DNA from: Paenimyroides viscosum
Lineage (GTDB): Bacteria > Bacteroidota > Bacteroidia > Flavobacteriales > Flavobacteriaceae
Direction of reading: 5' to 3'
Assembly (NCBI RefSeq): GCF_003858535.1
Contig: NZ_RQTJ01000015.1
Coordinates: 1 to 64,000, forward strand
DNA: 64,000 bases
The position numbers and the translations under genes are program-made. Under the pieces are notes generated by a model. The model made no database searches and had not been told where the DNA came from. It saw only the letters and a list, made by a program, of their open reading frames with translations. Of this stretch, positions 35,712 through 43,924 are shown in pieces. The first letter of the stretch is position 1; each line of letters begins with the position of its first letter.

Positions 35712-37154
35712 TTATTTTATGATGACTTTTTTAGTGGCTTTTCCTTGATTGGTTGTTGCTTCAACAAAATAGATTCCTTTTGCTAACTCACTAACATTGA
35801 TAACTTCATGATTAGTTTCTTTTACAATTTGACCTAAATTGTTATAAAGAACGGCTTTCTCAAAAACTATGTTATTTTCTAAACTGATATTCAAGATATC
35901 TGATGTTGGGTTTGGATATATATTAAAGCTATCTAATACAAATTTGTTTGATGATGCTGTTGTTAAATCAAACACTCTTACCAGACCTGAATCCCAACCA
36001 TTATCATCATTCGAAACAGCCCCTGCCGCTACAGTATTACCGTCAGATGAAAGACAAACACTAATTCCCATTTGATCACCTGGTTTAACACCTTCAATAT
36101 CATTTCCAACTTTTAACCAATTGCCAGATATATTACGAAAAATTTTCACAACACCTGATGGTTGATGCCTATTTGCCCCAATAGCTATTGTTTTAGCATT
36201 ACTAGAAAGAGATACTTTAATCTCCCCATATGTAGGTGTAACCGGAATATCTTGACCTACTTGCTTCCAAGAACCTAAATTATATTCATAAACACGGGCT
36301 AATCCAATTCGAACTCCATTTAAGATCCCCATATGAGCTCCTCCTGCCACAGTATTTCCATCTGCAGAAATTGACACATTTCTTCCAAAAAGTTCAGTAG
36401 CAGCTTTACCATCAATATCCTGTCCTAGTTTTACCCATGTTCCTGATTCATTTCTGTAAACTCTAATATGTCCAGCTCCGGCATTGCCATTTGACTCATT
36501 CACATCGGCACCAATAGCCACAGTATTTCCATTTTCAGATAGTGAAACGCTAATTCCGCTTCTATCACCAATTGCCTCACCAATAATATCCTGTCCAACT
36601 TGAGACCATACACCAGCATTGTAATTAAAAACTCTTGCATAACCAGCCTTATTTAGCGGTGCTGCATTTGCACCAATAGCAATTACATTTCCGTCTGCTG
36701 AAAGTGATACACCAATTCCGTTATAGTCATTAGTTGACAATCCGTCAATATCTTGTCCTTTTTTTATCCAAACATTAGACGTGTTTAATTGGTAAATCTG
36801 TACTTGACCTGAGTTGGTGCCATTAACCGAACTATTGGGTAACCCAATTGCTAAAACACTACCATTTGCAGAAAGAGAAACTAGACCAAAACGCTCACCA
36901 TCAATATCATTGCCAATTTGAGTCCAACTCCCATTTACATTTCGAAAAACCCTTACATAAGTAAGTTGAAGGTTATTAGGGTTACTTAATGTTTTTCTGG
37001 CAGCTTTAACAGCTACAACTTTACCATCATCAGAAAGAGCCAGAGTTCCACCAAATGATTCAGAGGCGACATCTCCGTTCATATCTTTTCCTATTTGAAC
37101 TTGTGAAATAGAAAAGAAAGGAATTAATAAAAAGAAAAATAATTTTAATTTCAT
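35712..37154 (-). CDS. T9SS-exported protein with beta-propeller-like repeats
   Basis: The 480-aa product has a signal peptide (MKLKLFFFLLIPFFSISQ) and then about seven degenerate repeats, each with a pattern like VSLSADGNTVAIGANxxxxx and W.QVGQDI, which suggest a beta-propeller. The last 70 residues begin FNIYPNPTSDILNISL and end GIYFVEATTNQGKATKK, a T9SS type A sorting domain. The protein is likely secreted or cell-surface bound. The function is unknown; repeats of this kind are often adhesin- or hydrolase-associated. Confidence 0.88.
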   Translation of the reverse strand: MKLKLFFFLLIPFFSISQVQIGKDMNGDVASESFGGTLALSDDGKVVAVKAARKTLSNPNNLQLTYVRVFRNVNGSWTQIGNDIDGERFGLVSLSANGSVLAIGLPNSSVNGTNSGQVQIYQLNTSNVWIKKGQDIDGLSTNDYNGIGVSLSADGNVIAIGANAAPLNKAGYARVFNYNAGVWSQVGQDIIGEAIGDRSGISVSLSENGNTVAIGADVNESNGNAGAGHIRVYRNESGTWVKLGQDIDGKAATELFGRNVSISADGNTVAGGAHMGILNGVRIGLARVYEYNLGSWKQVGQDIPVTPTYGEIKVSLSSNAKTIAIGANRHQPSGVVKIFRNISGNWLKVGNDIEGVKPGDQMGISVCLSSDGNTVAAGAVSNDDNGWDSGLVRVFDLTTASSNKFVLDSFNIYPNPTSDILNISLENNIVFEKAVLYNNLGQIVKETNHEVINVSELAKGIYFVEATTNQGKATKKVIIK

Positions 37155-37196
37155 AATTTGTTAATTAAATGGTTAATAAACCATAAATATAACAAA

Positions 37197-38249
37197 TTAA
37201 TTAATAGTATCCTTAACAATTTTTAAAGTATCCGCATTAGGTTTAGCACCTGATTTAGATTTGTTATACTCTTCACGGATGGTTTGTTGATTAAAAATTT
37301 CAGCCAAATAAGGCTCAACAATAGCTTCTAAAGCACTTTTTGAAATGGTAGTTACGGTAGGATCTTCTACCAATTGATGCCAGATACCTTTTACACCAAA
37401 CTTATAATCGCCAAAAACAATTACCGGATTACCTTTAACTTTTACGGTTTTCTTATCAGCCAAAACCCACTGATCTGCCCAATTGTACAGCCACTGAGCA
37501 TCGGCATCTAACAAACGTAAGCAAGAATGCGAAGCCGGATAACCTGGTAACGCATACTGATGCCAACCCACACCACCGGAATTACTTATGTTGAAATTCC
37601 AGTTTAAAATCCATTCATCATCAACGGTACTTGTAACTTTACGTCCTTTCCAATTGGTAAAAAACAACCCTCGCGGAGTTTGAGCCGATTTTTTACCCAT
37701 ATTTGTTGGTCCCCATTTAACAAGATTTCCTTTTTCGTACACGGCATAAGCTTGTATTGGGTACGAGAAAATTACTGTTTTAGGAACTTCCGCTAAATTA
37801 TCTAACTTACGTGGAAACGGAGTGTAATCCATAAAAGTTGCTTTGAACTCGTTTGGTACAATTAAGGTATCGCGCGTTTTAATATGGTCGGTATCAATTC
37901 GGTTTAATGCCGCTATGGTATATTGTTGCTCTTTAGTAAACGTGTTGTAAAAAAGTTTGCGCAACGAATCGCTGGCTTTTATTGGCCAATAACTAAACGC
38001 ATCGCCTTTGTAAACGGCATATTTTTTTGATTTTTTACTTTTCTCTAACTCGGCTTTTTTAACCGCTGCCACAGAATCTTTCTTTGCCAATTGAATAGAA
38101 TCGTTTCTTTTTATAGCGATAGAATCTACTTTTGTTTCGATATTCTGCTGAATGGTAGTAGAATCAATTTCTGAATCTTGTGTCTCCACTTCTTTTTTAC
38201 AACCCGCTAAAAACAGCACAGTTACAAGTAAAACAATAATTTTTTTCAT
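37197..38249 (-). CDS. L,D-transpeptidase lipoprotein (YkuD family), paralogue 1
   Basis: The 350-aa product has a lipobox (LAGC, Cys17) and a long charged linker, then a YkuD catalytic domain. The active site is HSCLRL near residue 239, in YPASHSCLRLLDADAQW. The family cross-links peptidoglycan by 3-3 peptide bonds or attaches proteins to it, in the periplasm. A near copy lies at 38613 across a 363-bp repeat region. Both retain the motif SCLRL and the string YPIQAYAVYE/YPIQAYGLYE. Confidence 0.9.
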   Translation of the reverse strand: MKKIIVLLVTVLFLAGCKKEVETQDSEIDSTTIQQNIETKVDSIAIKRNDSIQLAKKDSVAAVKKAELEKSKKSKKYAVYKGDAFSYWPIKASDSLRKLFYNTFTKEQQYTIAALNRIDTDHIKTRDTLIVPNEFKATFMDYTPFPRKLDNLAEVPKTVIFSYPIQAYAVYEKGNLVKWGPTNMGKKSAQTPRGLFFTNWKGRKVTSTVDDEWILNWNFNISNSGGVGWHQYALPGYPASHSCLRLLDADAQWLYNWADQWVLADKKTVKVKGNPVIVFGDYKFGVKGIWHQLVEDPTVTTISKSALEAIVEPYLAEIFNQQTIREEYNKSKSGAKPNADTLKIVKDTIN

Positions 38250-38320
38250 TTCTAATTTTTATACGAAATTAATAAAAAAACCGATTGTTAAAATAAGATT
38301 TTCGTTCGTTAAAAATAAAT

Positions 38321-38534
38321 TATATTAACCCATTGGGTGTAATTATTTCCACCATATAGAAACATAGATTTTTCTTATGTTTTAAAAGATCATGATAGAC
38401 GTTTTACTTTTCGCATAGCAAACTATGTAAAAAAAAAGTATTATTTTCTATCTCATCTTACCAATTAGTTATAATTCTATGCGTCTATGTGGTTAATTTT
38501 TTTTATTTTGAATTACACCCAACCGGTTATAATA
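38321..38534. repeat. MITE-like element with imperfect terminal inverted repeats
   Basis: The left arm TTAACCCATTGGGTGTAATT (38325-38344) and the right arm AATTACACCCAACCGGTTAT (38511-38530) are inverted copies with three mismatches. Pairing continues inward with ACCATATAGAAACATAGA opposite TCTATGCGTCTATGTGGT. The whole can form a hairpin of about 210 nt. No ORF lies inside. It sits in the 363-bp gap between the two L,D-transpeptidase genes, and the right side is followed by a dispersed repeat ending CAGCATGACC. Confidence 0.6.
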
Positions 38535-38542
38535 ACTCTTTT

Positions 38543-38590
38543 TTGTCATACTGCACTTCAACTAGGCTCAGTGACCAGTTCAGCATGACC
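38543..38590. repeat. Dispersed repeat of the ...CAGCATGAC type
   Basis: GTCATACTGCACTTCAACTA and CAGTTCAGCATGACCA form a loose hairpin-like pair. The same ending pattern (CAG.ATGAC or AGTGAC) is at 7920, 33110, 43912 and 61915. Confidence 0.5.
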
Positions 38591-38612
38591 ACTGACTGCC
38601 AATTATAAACTA

Positions 38613-39497
38613 TTATTTTGATGCAGAAACTGCCTCACGATTTTGCTGTTCTTTTAGAATTTCAGCCTGATATTTACCTACAATTCCGTTTAAAGCTTCA
38701 GCCGAAATATCGTTTGCATGACTGTCTTTTGCTAAATCTAACCAAGGTTTTCTTCCATCGAAATTATAACTTCCATAAACAATCACAGGCGTTCCTTTGG
38801 CTTTTACTGTTTCTTTATCGGCTAAAATCCATTCATCAGCCCAATCGTACATCCATTTTGCATCGGCTTCTAACAAACGTAAACATGAGTGTGACGCGGG
38901 ATAACCAGGTAATGAATATTGATGCCACGCAATGCCTTCTTCGTTATCTAAATTAAAATTCCAACGTAAAATCCATTCATCATCAAACGTACTTACGGTT
39001 TCTTCGCCTTTCCAATTACAAAAATAAAGTCCTTCTGGTGTTTTATGCTGTTTCGATCCCATGCTCGATGGTCCCCATTTTACCAATTCGCCGTTTTCAT
39101 ACAATCCGTAGGCTTGAATAGGATATGAGAAAATTGCCAGCTTTTTTACATCTTTCGCACTGCTTAATGTGTACGGAAAAGGCGAATATGCCAAGAAATC
39201 ATCATCGAACTGATCAGGAATCAACAAAGTATCAACCGAAGCAAACGTGCTTTTATCAACACGATTTAATGCTACAATTGTTGTAAGTTGCTGCGAGGTG
39301 AATTTTTCTTTAAAGATTTTTCGAACAGAATCGTTACTCTTTAAAACCCAATTGGTGTAGGTGTAATCTTGCGCTTTATCATATTTACGCTCTAATTTTT
39401 TTTCTAACGACTTTTCTTGTCGTTCTTCTGCTGTATCTTTGCAACCAATAACAGTTACAAATGTTGCTAATGCAGTAATTAAAATGGTCTTTTTCAT
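38613..39497 (-). CDS. L,D-transpeptidase lipoprotein (YkuD family), paralogue 2
   Basis: The 294-aa product has a signal MKKTILITALATFVTVIGC with lipobox VIGC, then a YkuD domain with active-site Cys in HSCLRLLEADAKW near residue 200. It is closely similar to the gene at 37197, with a shorter linker, indicating local duplication. Like it, it would modify peptidoglycan cross-links. A region of repeats follows; recA is divergent 130 bp away. Confidence 0.9.
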   Translation of the reverse strand: MKKTILITALATFVTVIGCKDTAEERQEKSLEKKLERKYDKAQDYTYTNWVLKSNDSVRKIFKEKFTSQQLTTIVALNRVDKSTFASVDTLLIPDQFDDDFLAYSPFPYTLSSAKDVKKLAIFSYPIQAYGLYENGELVKWGPSSMGSKQHKTPEGLYFCNWKGEETVSTFDDEWILRWNFNLDNEEGIAWHQYSLPGYPASHSCLRLLEADAKWMYDWADEWILADKETVKAKGTPVIVYGSYNFDGRKPWLDLAKDSHANDISAEALNGIVGKYQAEILKEQQNREAVSASK

Positions 39498-39631
39498 AGC
39501 TTAAATTTTAATTATAGTTGTTAAGTTACAAAAAACAGCTGTTTTACCAAAATTTGATTATTTAAAATTCACAAATCAATTTATAATTCAATAAAAAAAG
39601 GTATTTTTACTTTTACAATATAGAAAAGAAT

Positions 39632-40639
39632 ATGAGTGCAGATAAAGAAGCAAAATTGAAAGCTTTACAGCTTACATTAGATAAATTAGACAAAACGTAC
39701 GGAAAAGGAACCGTAATGAAATTGGGCGACAGTGCGGTGGAAGAAGTAGAAGCAATTCCGTCGGGATCATTAGGATTAGACCTTGCTTTAGGGGTAATGG
39801 GATATCCGCGTGGAAGAATTATTGAAATCTACGGACCGGAATCGTCTGGTAAAACAACCTTAACATTACACGCCATTGCCGAAGCGCAAAAAGCTGGTGG
39901 AATTGCCGCTTTTATTGATGCCGAGCATGCGTTTGACCGTTTTTATGCGCAGAAATTAGGTATTGATATTGATAACTTGATTATATCGCAACCTGATAAC
40001 GGGGAACAAGCATTGGAAATTGCCGAAAACTTGATTCGTTCAGGTGCCATTGATATTGTGGTAATTGACTCTGTTGCTGCATTAACGCCAAAAAGTGAAA
40101 TTGAAGGCGAAATGGGTGATTCTAAAATGGGATTACACGCCCGTTTAATGTCGCAAGCCTTACGTAAATTAACCGGAACCATTTCTAAAACTAACTGTAC
40201 CGTGTTTTTTATTAACCAGTTGCGTGAAAAAATCGGCGTTATGTTTGGAAACCCAGAAACTACAACGGGTGGTAATGCGTTAAAGTTCTACGCATCGGTT
40301 CGTTTAGATATTCGTAAATCAACACAGATTAAAGACGGTGACAATGTAATGGGTAACCGTACTAAGGTTAAAATCATAAAAAATAAAGTGGCGCCGCCTT
40401 TCCGTACCGCAGAATTTGACATTATGTATGGCGAAGGAATATCGAAAACCGGTGAAATTTTAGACATCGCTGTTGATTTTGAAATCGTTAAAAAATCAGG
40501 ATCATGGTTTAGTTATGGCGATACCAAATTAGGTCAGGGTCGTGATGCCGTTAAAGCGTTAATTAAAGACAATCCCGAACTTCAGGAAGAATTAGAAGAC
40601 CGTATTAAAGCACATATTAAAGAACAACAAAGTTCATAA
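39632..40639 (+). CDS. recA: Recombinase RecA
   Basis: RecA drives homologous strand exchange and induces the SOS response. The 335-aa protein has Walker [10 protein letters not shown] at 68-76, [10 protein letters not shown] near 90-100, Walker [11 protein letters not shown] near 142-151, and the DNA-binding loops ([28 protein letters not shown]). The length is normal and no inteins or gaps are seen. No LexA-type box was evident in the short upstream region. It is monocistronic with a terminator following. Confidence 0.98.
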   Translation: MSADKEAKLKALQLTLDKLDKTYGKGTVMKLGDSAVEEVEAIPSGSLGLDLALGVMGYPRGRIIEIYGPESSGKTTLTLHAIAEAQKAGGIAAFIDAEHAFDRFYAQKLGIDIDNLIISQPDNGEQALEIAENLIRSGAIDIVVIDSVAALTPKSEIEGEMGDSKMGLHARLMSQALRKLTGTISKTNCTVFFINQLREKIGVMFGNPETTTGGNALKFYASVRLDIRKSTQIKDGDNVMGNRTKVKIIKNKVAPPFRTAEFDIMYGEGISKTGEILDIAVDFEIVKKSGSWFSYGDTKLGQGRDAVKALIKDNPELQEELEDRIKAHIKEQQSS

Positions 40640-40642
40640 AAC

Positions 40643-40677
40643 AAAAATTCCCTTTCAATTGAAAGGGAATTTTTTTA
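40643..40677 (+). terminator. Terminator of recA
   Basis: AATTCCCTTTCAATTGAAAGGGAATT is a near-perfect palindrome followed by a T-run. The 40675 gene on the other strand ends at the same place. Confidence 0.9.
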
Positions 40678-41229
40678 TTTGTAATCGTTTGGTTTTACAA
40701 CATATTCGTCAACAAAAGCACCATTTTTGTCTTTATAATAATATTTAAAGGTAACATCTCTTTTTCGTTGAGGTTCCATAGAGGGATTTGTTTTGATATT
40801 TTCTAAAATACCTGGATACACATATTTACGTACAGTATCTAGATTAACTTCAGATTTATCTAAACCAATCAACTTGTAATTGTATTGGAAAATCTTTCCT
40901 GGCAACGCCACCGTATTTTCTAAAACAGTATATTCATCCACTTGTACGGGGCAGGTTTTATTAAGTTCGTCTGCCACAGCTTTCATCTCCTTATCAATAG
41001 AATTATCATTATTAAAGAAAAATTGAACCAGAAAAAATGTTGCAAAAAAACCTAATACAGTGCCTATTACAACAAGCAAATTCGATTTCTTTTTAACAAC
41101 TTTCTTCTCTGTTTTGGGATGTATAACTTCTTCTATCGGATTTTGTTTTGGCAAAGAATACCCACAACTTTTACAAAATTTAGCATCAAAACTATTCTCC
41201 GTATCACAATTTGTACAAATATTACTCAT
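40675..41229 (-). CDS. Zinc-ribbon, single-pass membrane protein
   Basis: The 184-aa protein begins with a zinc-ribbon CTNCDTENSFDAKFCKSCG (four Cys at 5, 8, 19, 22). A basic linker (KKVVKKKS) precedes a membrane segment (LLVVIGTVLGFFATFFLVQFF, about 47-67), then an extracytoplasmic domain of about 115 residues. This topology, an inside zinc ribbon and outside sensor-like part, is shared with small signal-transmission proteins of unknown function. The outside domain was not recognised. The gene is divergent from the riboswitch operon. Confidence 0.72.
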   Translation of the reverse strand: MSNICTNCDTENSFDAKFCKSCGYSLPKQNPIEEVIHPKTEKKVVKKKSNLLVVIGTVLGFFATFFLVQFFFNNDNSIDKEMKAVADELNKTCPVQVDEYTVLENTVALPGKIFQYNYKLIGLDKSEVNLDTVRKYVYPGILENIKTNPSMEPQRKRDVTFKYYYKDKNGAFVDEYVVKPNDYK

Positions 41230-41305
41230 GTTTTTTTTGCAAAAGTATTTAATATATATGTAAAAACCTTTCTCAATCCAGAAAAAATCATCAATTTTGA
41301 GCCAG

Positions 41306-41391
41306 CAATGGGGTGCCGATTATTATTGGCTGAGATGATACCCAAGAACCTAGTTCTACACCTGATCCGGATAATGCCGGCGTAGGGATTG
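41306..41391 (+). ncRNA. TPP riboswitch (THI-box)
   Basis: The conserved aptamer is complete: GGGGTGCC at 41310-41317, GGCTGAGATGATACCC at 41328-41343, and CACCTGATCCGGATAATGCC through GGCGTAGGG at 41359-41387. P1 pairs CAAT (41306-41309) with ATTG (41388-41391). P2 uses GCC/GGC, P4-side hairpin AGAACCTAGTTCT, and P5 CCGG/CCGG. It binds thiamine pyrophosphate and controls the two genes that follow. Downstream, TATCATCTC (41398-41406) is exactly complementary to the aptamer core GAGATGATA (41332-41340). Confidence 0.97.
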
Positions 41392-41397
41392 TAACTT

Positions 41398-41430
41398 TAT
41401 CATCTCATCATTTAATTTATTTATATGATG
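41398..41430 (+). promoter_or_regulatory. Putative riboswitch expression platform
   Basis: TATCATCTC (41398-41406) can pair with aptamer core GAGATGATA, breaking the aptamer. When TPP holds the aptamer, CATCAT (41406-41411) is free to pair with ATGATG (41425-41430), which holds the start codon. The two pairings exclude each other, which predicts translational OFF control by TPP. This is inference from complementarity. Confidence 0.5.
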
Positions 41431-42015
41431 CAGGAAATTTTAAGTAAAACCAGCCTTTTAGAATGGTTTGGTGTATTTTTTTCGGTTGTGCAGGTTTTGC
41501 TGGCACAACGCAACAACATTCACAATTATCTTTTTGGAATTGCTGGTATTGTTCTGGCTATGTTTGTTAAGTTCAACGCCAAGCTGTATGCCGAGTTTAC
41601 CCTTGATTTTTACTATCTGGTAATGAGTGTTTACGGTTGGCTGTTCTGGAAATTTGGCAAACAACAATCCGAAACGCCAATTTCGTTTACTACAACTACC
41701 GAAAAATATAAATCGGCAGGTATTGTCGTTACTGCCTTTTTAATTTTCTATATTTTTCTAACCAATTTCACAAACAGCGATGTACCGCTTTGGGATTCTT
41801 TGGTAACCGCTTTTGCCTGGGCAGGAATGTGGCTTATGGCGAAACGCAAAATAGAAAACTGGGTACTGCTAAACATTAGTAACTTTCTCGCTGTGCCGCT
41901 TTTAATTCATAAAGAACTGTATTTGTATGCTGCCTTAACCGCCTTTTTGTTTATGGTTGCCATTTTTGGATACATAAATTGGTACAAAATTTTAAAGCAG
42001 CAAAAAAATGCATAG
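41425..42015 (+). CDS. pnuT: PnuC-family transporter, predicted thiamine transporter PnuT
   Basis: The 196-aa protein has about seven hydrophobic helices and PnuC-type features: LEWFGVFFSVVQVLLAQRNN and YGWLFWKFG near residue 72. PnuC members move nicotinamide riboside, but those under TPP riboswitches (PnuT) are assigned to thiamine. The TPP riboswitch directly upstream supports thiamine as the cargo. The start ATGATG has a second ATG in frame. The following flavoprotein gene overlaps by 8 bp. No TonB receptor or thiamine pyrophosphokinase gene lies beside it. Confidence 0.88.
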   Translation: MMQEILSKTSLLEWFGVFFSVVQVLLAQRNNIHNYLFGIAGIVLAMFVKFNAKLYAEFTLDFYYLVMSVYGWLFWKFGKQQSETPISFTTTTEKYKSAGIVVTAFLIFYIFLTNFTNSDVPLWDSLVTAFAWAGMWLMAKRKIENWVLLNISNFLAVPLLIHKELYLYAALTAFLFMVAIFGYINWYKILKQQKNA

Positions 42016-43015
42016 TTCCACCATTCAGCAAAAGTTATTGGGAGCAAAGCAAATTCCTGCCGATGTTATCAATCATATTTATAAAGAACGCTGGCTGCAA
42101 ATCTGGGTTCCTAAAATGTATGGCGGTTTGGGTTTGAACTTTACCAACGGACTACAACTTTTAAAATCATTGGCTTTTATTGATGGTAGTTTAGGTTGGA
42201 TGGTTACTTTATGTGCCGGTGCCAATTATTTTTCACGAAACCTGAAACCCGAAATTGCTAAAGAACTTTTTAAAGATCATTTTACATGTTTTGGCGGAAG
42301 CGGAGCTATTGGCGGAACTGCTAAAAAATTGAACCACCTTTACTTAATTAATGGCAGATGGACGTTTGCAACTGGCGCGCCGCATTTAAGTCATTTTACA
42401 TTGAATGCTGTGGTTATAGAGAACGATCAGCCGGTTTTAGATGAAAATGGCAAAGAATTGATTCGATCTTTTATTATTCCGAAAGATCAGGTAGAAATTA
42501 TTGCCGATTGGAAAGCTATGGGAATGCAGGCTACCGGAACGTTTTCGTTTACGGTTGAGAACGTTTTGGTTGATGCCAATCACAGTTTTATTTATAACGA
42601 ATTTTATACCGATGCGGTTTTAGATCGAATTCCGTTTCGCATTTTTGCCGATTTAACCTTACTGGTAAATTATCTGGGAATGGCTGAACATTTTTTGGAC
42701 GAAGCAGAAAAAATAAGACCTCTCTTAGATTTATCAGACTTTAGAAACAATGTTATTTCAGAAGAAAATCAAACGTATTTATTTGCAGATAAAATTGAAA
42801 CTCTTTTAGAAAAACAGCAAGAAATAGCAGACGAAATTCAAACCGAAATTCATCAGTTTGCTGAAACGTTGGTCGCCAATATATCGCACAAAATTTTAGA
42901 TTTGTATTTTCAGTTAGGTATTAAAGCATCGCACACAAACGAACCTATTCATCAAATATTTCGCGATTATTTTACCGCAACACAACATGCTAATTTTAGA
43001 AAAGTGTATTCTTAA
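42008..43015 (+). CDS. Acyl-CoA-dehydrogenase-fold flavoprotein in TPP operon
   Basis: The 335-aa protein fits the acyl-CoA dehydrogenase superfamily: a helical N-terminal domain (PKMYGGLGLNFTNGLQLL), a beta-barrel middle with CFGGSGAIGGTAKK and WKAMGMQATGTFSF, and a C-terminal bundle. The end HQIFRDYFTATQHANF resembles the HsaA/HpaB-type flavin monooxygenases of this fold rather than chain-length dehydrogenases. Its gene overlaps pnuT by 8 bp and is under the same TPP riboswitch. A role in oxidising a thiamine derivative in salvage or breakdown is inference; no known thiamine enzyme of this family was recognised. Confidence 0.8.
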   Translation: MHSSTIQQKLLGAKQIPADVINHIYKERWLQIWVPKMYGGLGLNFTNGLQLLKSLAFIDGSLGWMVTLCAGANYFSRNLKPEIAKELFKDHFTCFGGSGAIGGTAKKLNHLYLINGRWTFATGAPHLSHFTLNAVVIENDQPVLDENGKELIRSFIIPKDQVEIIADWKAMGMQATGTFSFTVENVLVDANHSFIYNEFYTDAVLDRIPFRIFADLTLLVNYLGMAEHFLDEAEKIRPLLDLSDFRNNVISEENQTYLFADKIETLLEKQQEIADEIQTEIHQFAETLVANISHKILDLYFQLGIKASHTNEPIHQIFRDYFTATQHANFRKVYS

Positions 43016-43032
43016 TTATATTGCTACTGACT

Positions 43033-43145
43033 GGATTTATATTTTGTAGCACCCGATTTGTATTTTTTAGCACTCGATTTGCATTGCTACCGACCCGATT
43101 TGTGTTTTGCAGCACCCGATTTGTATTTTGCAACACCCGAGTGCA
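43033..43145. repeat. 21-bp tandem repeat
   Basis: Units start at 43033, 43054, 43075, 43096, 43117 and 43138, an exact 21-bp spacing. The consensus is CGATTTGTATTTTGCAGCACC with varied positions. The period is two helical turns. It lies between the TPP-operon flavoprotein and the next plus-strand gene and holds no ORF of note. Confidence 0.85.
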
Positions 43146-43237
43146 TGCTACTAACAAAAATGACTAAACATCTCACATTAAATATGCTATTTTTAAGGTT
43201 ATGTAAAGTTTTTTAATCAAAAAAAGGTATAATTGCG

Positions 43238-43245
43238 TATATTTG
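43238..43245 (+). promoter_or_regulatory. Candidate -7 element for the 43264 gene
   Basis: TATATTTG matches TAnnTTTG and ends 18 nt before the ATG at 43264. It also overlaps an in-frame TTG (43243), which is therefore not a good start. Confidence 0.5.
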
Positions 43246-43263
43246 AGAGTTAGCAGAATTAAT

Positions 43264-43806
43264 ATGGCAACACAACCGAAACATAACATAACAACCGAAA
43301 GGGCGACTGACTTATTAAAAGACGGAAGACCTTTGACCGACTGTTATGTTGACGGAGAGCTAAAAATTGAAACATCAGACACTTGGTATAAAGAAGTTGT
43401 ATTTGAGAATTGCGTTATAGAATATTTTTCTGGTAGTGTTACGCATTTTGACAAACCAGTAATACTGAAAAACTGCCATTTCAAAAACTGCCAATTCGTT
43501 TTTACTTACTTTTTGGGCGGGCTGACAATAGACAATTGCACTTTTGCCAACTACTTAGACTTTCAAGCAGGTGGACATAACAAGACAGGAAATCCGGTAA
43601 TCATAACTAACAACGACTTTAAAGACTTTGTAAACTTTTTTGATTGTTGGTATGAAAACGATGTGACAATTAGCAATAATAAATTTCATAGAGGGACAAA
43701 TTTATTAGGCAAACCGCATAATATTCCAGTGACTTTTGACGTAGAACCAATAATTTACAATAATATTGGAAAACTTGATATGAACAATGAAGGTGAGGGA
43801 AATTAA
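43264..43806 (+). CDS. Pentapeptide/beta-helix-like protein of unknown function
   Basis: The 180-aa protein begins MATQPKHNITTERATDLL and has repeated strands with alternating small and large residues (VVFENCVIEYFSGSVTHFDK, VILKNCHFKNCQFVF, LTIDNCTFANYLDF, VTISNNKFHRG). This pattern is like right-handed beta-helix or pentapeptide folds. The ATG at 43264 is preferred to a TTG seven codons upstream. No signal peptide is present. The function is unknown, and the gene has no obvious partner. Confidence 0.7.
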   Translation: MATQPKHNITTERATDLLKDGRPLTDCYVDGELKIETSDTWYKEVVFENCVIEYFSGSVTHFDKPVILKNCHFKNCQFVFTYFLGGLTIDNCTFANYLDFQAGGHNKTGNPVIITNNDFKDFVNFFDCWYENDVTISNNKFHRGTNLLGKPHNIPVTFDVEPIIYNNIGKLDMNNEGEGN

Positions 43807-43828
43807 TAAAAAACAAAACTCCCCGCTA

Positions 43829-43850
43829 CGCAAAGTCTCCTGACTTTGCG
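43829..43850. repeat. Perfect 9-bp stem hairpin
   Basis: CGCAAAGTC and GACTTTGCG enclose TCCT. It follows the 43264 gene in an intergenic region that continues to a dispersed repeat at 43896-43918, ending TCAGGATGACT. Confidence 0.65.
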
Positions 43851-43895
43851 CCTACATAGAAAGATTTATGAAGTTTATCTCTTTCTTGTGCGGTC

Positions 43896-43918
43896 CTAAA
43901 TCAAGTTCAGGATGACTA
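43896..43918. repeat. Short dispersed repeat of the ...CAGGATGAC type
   Basis: CCTAAATCAAGTTCAGGATG and the following AC belong to the same family of ends as the copies at 7920, 33110, 38580 and 61915. Confidence 0.4.
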
Positions 43919-43924
43919 GTCGCA

